Assembly: GCA_025057275.1 (NCBI GenBank)
Contig: JANWXQ010000094.1
Span: 1-64,000 of the forward strand
Reading direction: 5' to 3'
DNA: 64,000 nucleotides
From: Chitinophagales bacterium
Lineage (GTDB): Bacteria > Bacteroidota > Bacteroidia > Chitinophagales > UBA10324
Notes under the pieces: generated by a model
What the model saw: only the letters and a program-made list of their open reading frames with translations
Told to the model about the DNA's origin: nothing
Database searches by the model: none
In this document: one piece after another, positions 54,159 to 61,517 of the stretch
Layout of the letters: every line of letters begins with the position of its first letter
How positions within the stretch are numbered: position 1 is the stretch's first letter
Position numbers and translations under genes: made by a program

Positions 54159-55222
54159 GTTCGTTTTCCCGCAAGAATTTTTAGAATCAACACGGATTCC
54201 TGCACATTGCCTTCCGCCACGTTTTTGACGGCTTTAAGCAGCAACCGAAGAACCGGAGCGAAGATAAGGTAGGGGTAGTAATACCAGTAAAACAGCAGCC
54301 AGCCGCGGTACTTGCAACACATAAAGAACAAGGGCCGACGCCGGGCTTTGATTTCTTTTCCGGTAGTTACTCCCTGCTTGTGGTAGATGACGCTTTGCCA
54401 GGCATAGCCATGTTCCCAGCCTTTTCGTTTTCCGCGCACCTCCCAGTCCATTTCCTCGAAATACGCATAATACGCTTCATTCATCAGACCCACCTCGTTC
54501 AGAAATTCAGTGCGCACAAAGAGGCTGGCGCCATAGACGTAATCAAAAGCTACCCCGTCATGGTCGTACTGGCCCTTGTCGGGTTCGTTGAGGCCAAGGT
54601 GATAGCTCCATGTGGTCCACTTATTAAATTTTCCGCCAATCGCATTGATTTTGTCGGGCCAGCGGTACCAGCGCAGCTTGGATCCGATAATGCCTACCCG
54701 CCGGCCACTGCTGCGGTATTGCCGGTCTTTTTCCATCAGTTGCTGAAGCGCATCCGGCTCCAACGTCGTGTCGTTGTTTAGCAGCCAGACGAAGGCAGCA
54801 TCTCCGCGGGCCAGCGCCAGCCGCGAACCCACATTGTTGCCTCCGGCAAAACCAATGTCGCTACGTGCCTGAACAAATAACAACGGATACAAAAAAGCAC
54901 CCGTCTGTTGCTGTTGCTGATCCTGTTCAGGCCGGCCGCCCTGTTCTGCTTCTGCCACTTCATAATCTGCATAGGCGACCGGTTTGGCACACAGCGGATA
55001 AGTCAGGTGACGAATGGCATCAGGCGGGGTAAATTCCGGTGTCCATGCGCCCGCAGCCCATTGCCGGATCAGGTGCAACGACTGCGGCGTGTTGTTGTCC
55101 ACCACCACCACCTGAAAATTCCGGTAGGTCTGTTTGGCCAGACTCTCCATGGTTTCAATGGTGTTGAGGTGGCCGTTGAAATTGACCAGCACCACATAGA
55201 CCTTGCCCTCAGCGGACTTCAT
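54137..55222 (-). CDS. GT2 family glycosyltransferase
   Basis: A 361-residue inverting GT-A glycosyltransferase. It has the GT2 start VYVVLVNFNGHLNTIETMESL, VVVVDNNTP, a DXD-like acidic site in WLLNNDTTLEPDAL, and the acceptor region YAYFEEMDWEVRGKRKGW. A basic, hydrophobic C-terminal segment (about 300-340, RGWLLFYWYYYPYLIFAPVLRLLLK) suggests membrane attachment. It resembles rhamnosyltransferase-type GT2 proteins. It overlaps ST4 by four bases and the Wzy-like gene by 22. Confidence 0.93.
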   Translation of the reverse strand: MKSAEGKVYVVLVNFNGHLNTIETMESLAKQTYRNFQVVVVDNNTPQSLHLIRQWAAGAWTPEFTPPDAIRHLTYPLCAKPVAYADYEVAEAEQGGRPEQDQQQQQTGAFLYPLLFVQARSDIGFAGGNNVGSRLALARGDAAFVWLLNNDTTLEPDALQQLMEKDRQYRSSGRRVGIIGSKLRWYRWPDKINAIGGKFNKWTTWSYHLGLNEPDKGQYDHDGVAFDYVYGASLFVRTEFLNEVGLMNEAYYAYFEEMDWEVRGKRKGWEHGYAWQSVIYHKQGVTTGKEIKARRRPLFFMCCKYRGWLLFYWYYYPYLIFAPVLRLLLKAVKNVAEGNVQESVLILKILAGKRTCTRDMS

Positions 55223-56172
55223 GATTTTACCTCAAGCCATGCTGACAGGTCGCGGTCAATGAGACGCGACAGTTCACGAATGTCGTCAGCGAAAATTTCT
55301 ATCAGAAAGCGTCGTTCATCCGGCTGCAGGCGGGGCAGGTTTTTATCGGTAAACAGTGCAGTTTTTGCCCGCCTTCGCAGGGAGCGGGGCAAGGCCCCCT
55401 TAATCCAGTCGCGCATGCGCTTTTGCGTGTTGAGCAATTGTACGAGGCGGTTTCTGGGGATGAAGCTGGGATTGTACTTCCGGCCGAAATCAATAGCTAC
55501 CTGGTCATTGACGCCCAGAAAGCGAAACAAATCCTTCACGACCGCTTCTGCATTTTTCACAAAATCATCAAACAGATAAATGCGCACCCGATCGGCTGGA
55601 AAGGTGTCGAGATAGCGCTTAACCTGCCGGGCGTACTGGCCGATTTCGATGTACATGTTGCTGATGCCCCAGCCTTTTGGATTGCGTGCCATGTCCTTTT
55701 TCAGAGCCGTCATGAAATCGGCTGTTTCGTAGCCAATGCGCAGGTCCATCAGATAATGGCTGAAGGCGCGGTCGGCCGGGTTGCGCAGCATCATAATGAT
55801 CCGGGCATCGGGAAATTTCCTGCGAATGTTGGCTGCCGCTTCCGACGAATACAGGTAAGAGTTCGTTACTTCACCGATGGCCTTTTGGTTTTCGGCCAGG
55901 CGAAACAACTGCACATACTGATTCCAGTCCTGAACAAAGGCGTGAAAGATGCCTTCCTTCATGTCGCCCTGAAGCCAGCGGCTGAGGTCTTTGTTTAGGG
56001 AACGGGCATAATTGGGGCGGAAAGATGCCGGATCAATGTCGGTGCTGAAGTGGTGGGTTTCCTTTATCGGAGCCATATACACTTCCGGATGCTGCTTGAG
56101 GTACTCGTACAGCGAAGTGGTGCCGCTTTTTGCAGCACCTACGATAAAGAAGTTGGGAAGGTGTTCCGCCAT
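55219..56172 (-). CDS. Carbohydrate sulfotransferase (ST4)
   Basis: A 317-residue sulfotransferase from the ATG at 56172 (MAEHLPNFFIVG); the frame is open another 105 bases upstream without similarity. Loop FIVGAAKSGTTSLYEYL (9-25), KETHHFSTD, 3'-phosphate site IMMLRNPADRAFSHYLMD and the shared tail LIDRDLSAWLEV. A TATCTTCG near-consensus -7 element lies at 56185-56192, 12 bases ahead. It is 31 bases after ST5 and four bases overlapping GT2. Confidence 0.92.
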   Translation of the reverse strand: MAEHLPNFFIVGAAKSGTTSLYEYLKQHPEVYMAPIKETHHFSTDIDPASFRPNYARSLNKDLSRWLQGDMKEGIFHAFVQDWNQYVQLFRLAENQKAIGEVTNSYLYSSEAAANIRRKFPDARIIMMLRNPADRAFSHYLMDLRIGYETADFMTALKKDMARNPKGWGISNMYIEIGQYARQVKRYLDTFPADRVRIYLFDDFVKNAEAVVKDLFRFLGVNDQVAIDFGRKYNPSFIPRNRLVQLLNTQKRMRDWIKGALPRSLRRRAKTALFTDKNLPRLQPDERRFLIEIFADDIRELSRLIDRDLSAWLEVKS

Positions 56173-56203
56173 GTGAACCGGCGGCGAAGATAAGGCGGCA
56201 GGC

Positions 56204-57136
56204 TTAGCGCAGCCACGATGACAGGTCGCGCTGCAGCAAACCCTGCAGTTGTTCCACCTCCGTTCTGTAAACGTCAATGAGCTGGCGACGCAGGTCGGCA
56301 GGAAGCGTTTCCCGTTCCAGGTTGTGGCGATAAACGAGTGACTGAACCCGCAGGCGCAGGCGACGACGCAACGCAGCCGGCAGCAGACTGCCCAGCAATT
56401 CCTTCACCTTGTTCTTACGCTTGAGAAAACGATTTACCGCCAGAATGCGGGGTCTTCCGCTGACGTTCAGCTCACCGCCGGCATCCAGATTCACCGCGGG
56501 CAGTCCCAGAAATTCCTGAACCCGAAGCAACGTGGCAGCCGGATCGTTGCGCAGGTCATCAAACAGCAAAATGTGCACGTGCGGAAAGTGATCCCGATAG
56601 GCTTTTACCTGACGGTAATAAAACCCACGTTCCAGATAGGAATAATCAAAATGCCAGTTGTGCTCCCGTCGCCAGGCTTCCTGCTGCAGGGCCTCTTCAA
56701 AGGACAACGTTTCGGCCCCGTCGCGCACTTTGTGCATGTACTGCGAAAAAGCTCGCTCCACCGGATTTCGCAAAGCAATAACGATGCGCACCCCATCGGG
56801 GTCGGGATGCAGCCGACGAATGTTGGCTATGGTTTTTTCATAAAAAAACAAATAGGTAGTGGAGGATTCCCCGCGGTAGCGGCGTTGACATCCGGGAGCA
56901 AACAACTGCAGATAATCGGATTGACGGTTTACCAGAAAGCGGGGCTGTGTGATGAGGCGGCCGTTGTTAATGAACTGCAGCGGCTCGTCAGGCCAGGTAA
57001 AATATCCCGGTTCTTTTTTCGGACTCATGAATACATCCGGGTGCTGGGCCAGGGCATAATGAAGTGTGGTGGTGCCGCTTTTTGCAGCGCCTACAATGAG
57101 CAGATTGGGCCAGCAGGCTTCAGGATTGGGGTGCAT
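56204..57136 (-). CDS. Carbohydrate sulfotransferase (ST5)
   Basis: A 310-residue sulfotransferase. Loop LIVGAAKSGTTTLHYAL (12-28), KEPGYFTWPDEP, 3'-phosphate site VIALRNPVERAFSQYMH and tail LLQRDLSSWLR. It shares more motif identity with ST4 than with ST2 or ST3. Its start overlaps the end of ST6 by 17 bases, so it is coupled to it. The acceptor residue is unknown. Confidence 0.92.
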   Translation of the reverse strand: MHPNPEACWPNLLIVGAAKSGTTTLHYALAQHPDVFMSPKKEPGYFTWPDEPLQFINNGRLITQPRFLVNRQSDYLQLFAPGCQRRYRGESSTTYLFFYEKTIANIRRLHPDPDGVRIVIALRNPVERAFSQYMHKVRDGAETLSFEEALQQEAWRREHNWHFDYSYLERGFYYRQVKAYRDHFPHVHILLFDDLRNDPAATLLRVQEFLGLPAVNLDAGGELNVSGRPRILAVNRFLKRKNKVKELLGSLLPAALRRRLRLRVQSLVYRHNLERETLPADLRRQLIDVYRTEVEQLQGLLQRDLSSWLR

Positions 57137-58004
57137 ACCAACAGCTCAGGTCGCGGTCAATCAGTTGTTCAAGCCTTTTGATATCGGTCAAAAAGTACTG
57201 CTCAATCAGTTCTGCAGCCCGTTGCGGGCTGAGTTGCGGAGTGCGCGAAGGGGCAGTGTTCAATCGTTCGCCAGCCTGCTGTAATCTTCGGCGCAGCGAT
57301 CGTGGCAAAAGGACTGAGGCTGCGCTTCGGATCAGCCCCTTGCCGCGCATCAGCCTATGCAGCCAGGGAAGCCGGATGTCGGCTGCTTCGTTACGCCGGA
57401 TGTCCAGATTCAGGGGGCGCACCGGAACGTCCAGAAATTCCTGAATGCGACGGAAGGTAAGGCTGCGGTTACGGATCAAATCTTCTTCCATAATCAAAAA
57501 CAACATGTGATCTCGCGGGAACAACTTCAGAAACCGCTCGATCTGGCCTGCATAGTAGCCGCGGGCCAGGTAGCTGAACTGCAAACGCCGATCGCTATCC
57601 TGCTGCAACCGCTGCGGCTCGGCCTGAAGTGCTTCTTGGAAGGAAAGCGTTTCAAAGCCCCGGCGCCGGCTCATCAGGTAATGGGAATAGGCGCGTGTGG
57701 CCGGATGGCGCAACAGAAAAATCAGCTTGACGTTGCGGCCTAAGGTTTCGGCAATGCGTCCGGCCGCCGGCTCTTCAAACATCATGGCAGGATCCACCTC
57801 ACCCACCGCCTTTTGTCCGTTCCACTCACTGAAAAACTCCTGCTCGTACCATGCCGCACCCTTGGCGTAACGGTCAGCAAAAACAAAAAACTTGGTCTCC
57901 TTTACTTTCCGGGGCAGGAAGATATCGGGATGCTGACGCAGAATCTGATCCAGCGTGGTCGTGCCTGCCTTTTGCGCGCCGACGCACAGAAAATTAGGAA
58001 GCAT
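57120..58004 (-). CDS. Carbohydrate sulfotransferase (ST6)
   Basis: A 294-residue sulfotransferase from the ATG at 58004 (MLPNFLCVGAQKAGTTTL); the upstream in-frame ATG at 58061 would add 19 residues and read across a TATCTTCG element (58021-58028). Loop CVGAQKAGTTTLDQIL, KVKETKFFVFAD, 3'-phosphate site IFLLRHPATRAYSHYLM (H for N) and tail LIDRDLSCWYAP. The internal start 16 bases after the promoter-like element suggests it can be transcribed separately from the upstream flippase gene, 53 bases away. Confidence 0.92.
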   Translation of the reverse strand: MLPNFLCVGAQKAGTTTLDQILRQHPDIFLPRKVKETKFFVFADRYAKGAAWYEQEFFSEWNGQKAVGEVDPAMMFEEPAAGRIAETLGRNVKLIFLLRHPATRAYSHYLMSRRRGFETLSFQEALQAEPQRLQQDSDRRLQFSYLARGYYAGQIERFLKLFPRDHMLFLIMEEDLIRNRSLTFRRIQEFLDVPVRPLNLDIRRNEAADIRLPWLHRLMRGKGLIRSAASVLLPRSLRRRLQQAGERLNTAPSRTPQLSPQRAAELIEQYFLTDIKRLEQLIDRDLSCWYAPQS

Positions 58005-58057
58005 GAACGAAGCGGCGCTGCGAAGATAGCGGTGCGGGCGACACCGCCGGGCAAGCC

Positions 58058-59494
58058 TCATTCGCCCAGGCTGTTGGCATCGTCATCGGCATCTTCGGAT
58101 TTGCGCTTGCGGTCGCGACGCAAAGCCTCACGGATGTCCTGAAGCAATTGTTTGGGTCGGATGCGAAACAAATCGCGAACATCCAGCGTGTAGAACCCAT
58201 AAAATCGACGAATCAGAAAAAACGGAATGACATTAAGGATGAAAACACCCAGCGTGTTGACCAGGGCAGCGCCCAAAGCGCCCAAAACCGGAATGAGCCA
58301 TAGATTGAGCAGGATCGCCAGCACGGTGGTAGCTACCATTAGGTTTCGGTTCAGTTTCTGACGGCCGGTCATAATCAGAATGTTGCTTACCGGTCCGGTG
58401 GCGGCATTGATGAACTGTCCAAAAGCAAGCACCATAAGCACCGTGCTGCCGGCAACGAATTCTTTACCAAAAATGCCCATGATCAGCGGTGCAGCTAGGA
58501 TGATGACCAGCAGAATCGGAGCCGAGCACCAGAAAATGATTTTGGTAACGTATTGGGCTGAGCGTCTCAGTTCGTCCATTTTTCCCGCTGCGAACAACTC
58601 AGCAAACTTGGGCGCCGCAGGAATGAGCATCGCCACCAGGGCAATACGTGTAACGGTAGCTACCTTGAAGGCATTTCGGTAAATGCCCACCTCTTCCATG
58701 GAAGCGTAGCGCGAAAGAATGAGTGTGTCGGCATAACCGCGCACCAAAGAGGCCAGCGAAGCCACAAACAGCGAAATGCCGATCCAGAATTTTTCCCTGA
58801 AGCCAATGCCTTCCGACGGCCGGGCTTCCAGATAGTGGGAATAAACAATAAACCAATACAGACTGAGCAGAGCCGTCAGGGTGATAAAAGCGGTGTAGGT
58901 AACGACGACGATCTCCGGATCCCTGTTGGAAGAAAACAGCAGGATGCCGCCCAGGATCAGGATGCCAAAAAGAAAGTTACTTACATTGTGCAGGAAGGCA
59001 TAGTGACGGATTTTCTTCAGTCCGCGAATACCTCCGGTGGCAATCTGAAATACGGTAAGCGGCAGCAGGGCAAATGAGCCCATCCGGAAATAAGGCGCCA
59101 GCTCCGGCTTGGCAAAAATGCGGGCGGCGATCAGATCGGCTTCAAAGAAAATCAGAGCAGAAAGCCCAAGTGCCAGCGGAACAGACATTAAGAGATTTTT
59201 ATTAAACAAATCCTTAATGTTTCCCCATTGGCGCTGCATGAAATACTGAACGCCGAAGCGGGTCATCAGCGTGTCGGCTCCCAGCTTGGACAGGGTGCCA
59301 CTAAAATTCAGCACCGTCTGCACCAGGTTGTAGATGCCGGTGCCGGCGGCTCCCGTACTGCGGGCCACCATAACGGCAAACACCCAGTTGAAGACCATGC
59401 CCACCAAACGCAGCGAAAAAGCGGAAATGCCGCCGCGTATCAGTTCTTTCTGATGCGAATCGGAAGAAGGAGAGGGAGAAGCATCCTGCTTCAT
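58058..59494 (-). CDS. Oligosaccharide flippase (Wzx-like, MATE/MOP superfamily)
   Basis: A 478-residue inner-membrane protein with about 14 helices. The start ELIRGGISAFSLRLVGMVFNWVFAVMVAR and the pattern of paired helices match the polysaccharide biosynthesis (PST/Wzx) family, which moves lipid-linked repeats to the periplasm. A basic, charged C-terminal tail (about 445-478, ALRRDRKRKSEDADDDA) is cytosolic. In the operon it lies between ST7 and ST6, before the glycosyltransferases and Wzy-like protein, giving the full Wzx/Wzy set. Lipid-linked substrate is inferred. Confidence 0.93.
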   Translation of the reverse strand: MKQDASPSPSSDSHQKELIRGGISAFSLRLVGMVFNWVFAVMVARSTGAAGTGIYNLVQTVLNFSGTLSKLGADTLMTRFGVQYFMQRQWGNIKDLFNKNLLMSVPLALGLSALIFFEADLIAARIFAKPELAPYFRMGSFALLPLTVFQIATGGIRGLKKIRHYAFLHNVSNFLFGILILGGILLFSSNRDPEIVVVTYTAFITLTALLSLYWFIVYSHYLEARPSEGIGFREKFWIGISLFVASLASLVRGYADTLILSRYASMEEVGIYRNAFKVATVTRIALVAMLIPAAPKFAELFAAGKMDELRRSAQYVTKIIFWCSAPILLVIILAAPLIMGIFGKEFVAGSTVLMVLAFGQFINAATGPVSNILIMTGRQKLNRNLMVATTVLAILLNLWLIPVLGALGAALVNTLGVFILNVIPFFLIRRFYGFYTLDVRDLFRIRPKQLLQDIREALRRDRKRKSEDADDDANSLGE

Positions 59495-59521
59495 GCTGCA
59501 GCGGAGCGCACAAGATACAAC

Positions 59522-60412
59522 CTACTGCAGCCAACTGCTCAAATCACGACCGGTAAGCTGCTGCAACCGCAACACATCTGCCCGAAAATAGTCAACAAGC
59601 TGTCTGCGCGTTTCCGGATTCATGGGTTCGATCTGCTCCATAAAATTTCGGGTGAAGAATTCATGGGTACGCACTCCCCGACGCCGCCGGAAGAAAAACT
59701 TCAGTATGCGTTTGAATACATTATCCGACATGAGCAGCCATCGGATCAGGGGATTTTTCCAACGCCTGCCTCCTTTGTTCCAGACCTTGGAATAATCAAT
59801 GACTACATCAGAACGAAGACCCAGAAACTCGAAAACGCCCTTCAGCACCTTATCGGGATGTTGCCGGAATTCATCATACCACATAATGTGCACATGAGGG
59901 AAATGTTGGAGGTATGCCTGCACGGCATCGGCATACAGGCTCATACGCCGGTATTGCATGAACAGCGATTCGCCCTTTTGCCAGCGTTCCTCTTCCAGCT
60001 GCAAGGCCTCTTCAAACGAATACCGTTCGGCCGGGTTGTTGAGGTGAACAAAATTGTATGCCGAGTAGGCGCGTTCCACCGGATGCCTCAGAATCATCAT
60101 GATGCGCACTTCAGGACCCAGGTAGTGCAGGATGTTTTTTATCGCTTCCTCATAAAACAGCAAATACATCACGCTGGCCTCTCCGATGGCCTTTTTACCC
60201 GCTGCATTGGCAAACAGGCGGAAGTAAGCTTGTTCATCTTCCACCCATTTCTGAATGCGTCCGGCCACCTGGCGGGCAACAAAAAACTGCGGCTCCTTAA
60301 GCGACGGCATAAACACATCCGGATGCTGAATCAGGTAGTTGTACAGGGATCGCGTGGCGCTTTTGCCTGCGCCCACCAGAAGAAAATTGGGTTTAATCCG
60401 GTCGTTGCCCAT
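59522..60412 (-). CDS. Carbohydrate sulfotransferase (ST7) with variant phosphosulfate loop
   Basis: A 296-residue sulfotransferase. Overall layout is normal (KEPQFFVARQVAG, 3'-phosphate site MMILRHPVERAYSAYNF, tail LTGRDLSSWLQ), but the loop reads LLVGAGKSATRSLYNYL: the usual GTT is replaced by ATR. The lysine that contacts the bridging oxygen is kept. It may still bind PAPS with altered geometry, or use another donor or be non-catalytic. Its start overlaps the SGNH gene by 20 bases; the flippase follows after 27. Confidence 0.87.
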   Translation of the reverse strand: MGNDRIKPNFLLVGAGKSATRSLYNYLIQHPDVFMPSLKEPQFFVARQVAGRIQKWVEDEQAYFRLFANAAGKKAIGEASVMYLLFYEEAIKNILHYLGPEVRIMMILRHPVERAYSAYNFVHLNNPAERYSFEEALQLEEERWQKGESLFMQYRRMSLYADAVQAYLQHFPHVHIMWYDEFRQHPDKVLKGVFEFLGLRSDVVIDYSKVWNKGGRRWKNPLIRWLLMSDNVFKRILKFFFRRRRGVRTHEFFTRNFMEQIEPMNPETRRQLVDYFRADVLRLQQLTGRDLSSWLQ

Positions 60413-61517
60413 AGTGCTGATTCAGGTTCGGATAGTAGCGGCGCAAAATATCGCTGGCCAGCTGAGAAGAAAACAGCGTGGCTCCTTCCAGGTTCATGTG
60501 GTTGTCGTAGAAGTATTGAAGGTTCAGGTAAATGCTGTCCTGACTGTAGTCGCGGAAAGGCACTTCATAACGGGCACAAAGTTCCTGAACGGTTTGGTAG
60601 GAGGGCTCCATGCCAAACGGGGCCAGAGCCGGTGACATAACCACCATGACGGCTACCCCCCGGGATTTGAGCGACGTCATCATTTCCTCCAGCGCAGCCA
60701 CCTTATGTTTGTCCACCCGCTTTCCTTTCTGTTCGCGCAAGGCGGCATTCTGGCGGATCAGTTCCTGCGCCTTCTGTTCGGAGATCACTCCTTTCAGGGG
60801 TTTGAATCCTGCATGCGAGTGGCGTTTGCGGAATATTCCGGACAGGATATCCAGCGGCATAGAATTATACGGATAAATACCCGATAACATTTTAATCTTT
60901 TCCGTATTTATTGGAATGAGATATTCTTCCATGGCGTGCAGCCGGAACCAGAAGTTATCCCAGCTGTTATCGGATGGCTTGGCCGGCCTGACGCGCAGGG
61001 AACCGGGCTCCCAGTGGCCGTCCCGCACGCCACGCAGCAAGTATATGTCGCGAACTTCAGGATAGTCATGGTAATAGGGTGCCAGCACATTGAGGCGATC
61101 GTAATGCAGCTCACGGTAATAAAGCTCTTCCGGATTCAGATCAATAATTACCAGCCTGGGGGTGTAGCGGTTGAGCACACTGCGCACCACTGCCAGTTCG
61201 TAAAAAACCGTTTGCCCGTCGTGTCCGCCGTTGTATACGCGGAAACCCAAGGTGTCGGACAGAACCAGGGAGTTGTAGTTGCGCCTGCCGCGCGAGGAGC
61301 CGAGAATCAGTCCGTCGGCTTTCATGGCAGAAAACAAAAAGGTGGTTTCTGCATTGGGCCCAGCTTTCTGCCGGAAATACAAGTAGCGCAGAATCAGTCC
61401 ACCGATCTGGTCCAGCACAACTACTGCCAGCAACAGCAGCAGACCGTTGCGCAGCAGCCGGCGAAGGGCTTTACCGCCGGACCGCTCAGAACTGGAAGTA
61501 GATGAACTGGCTTGCAT
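60393..61517 (-). CDS. SGNH-fold protein, partner of an O-acyltransferase
   Basis: A 374-residue protein with an N-terminal membrane anchor (about 23-45) and a periplasmic SGNH-like domain. Block I is LILGSSRGRRNYNS (GSSR in place of GDS, candidate nucleophile S75) and block V is YDNHMNLEGA near the C-terminus, with the D-x-H pair of DltD/AlgX/AlgJ-type acyl acceptors. The order and coupling fit: its start overlaps the end of the MBOAT gene by 32 bases. Such pairs pass acetyl groups through the membrane and onto polysaccharide hydroxyls. Start taken at the ATG at 61517; a GTG nine bases upstream is in frame. Confidence 0.8.
   Translation of the reverse strand: MQASSSTSSSERSGGKALRRLLRNGLLLLLAVVVLDQIGGLILRYLYFRQKAGPNAETTFLFSAMKADGLILGSSRGRRNYNSLVLSDTLGFRVYNGGHDGQTVFYELAVVRSVLNRYTPRLVIIDLNPEELYYRELHYDRLNVLAPYYHDYPEVRDIYLLRGVRDGHWEPGSLRVRPAKPSDNSWDNFWFRLHAMEEYLIPINTEKIKMLSGIYPYNSMPLDILSGIFRKRHSHAGFKPLKGVISEQKAQELIRQNAALREQKGKRVDKHKVAALEEMMTSLKSRGVAVMVVMSPALAPFGMEPSYQTVQELCARYEVPFRDYSQDSIYLNLQYFYDNHMNLEGATLFSSQLASDILRRYYPNLNQHYGQRPD

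Noticed and set aside
59228-60640. A 470-codon plus-strand frame opposite the flippase and ST7 genes
   Set aside because: It runs across three good minus-strand genes and shows no family pattern.
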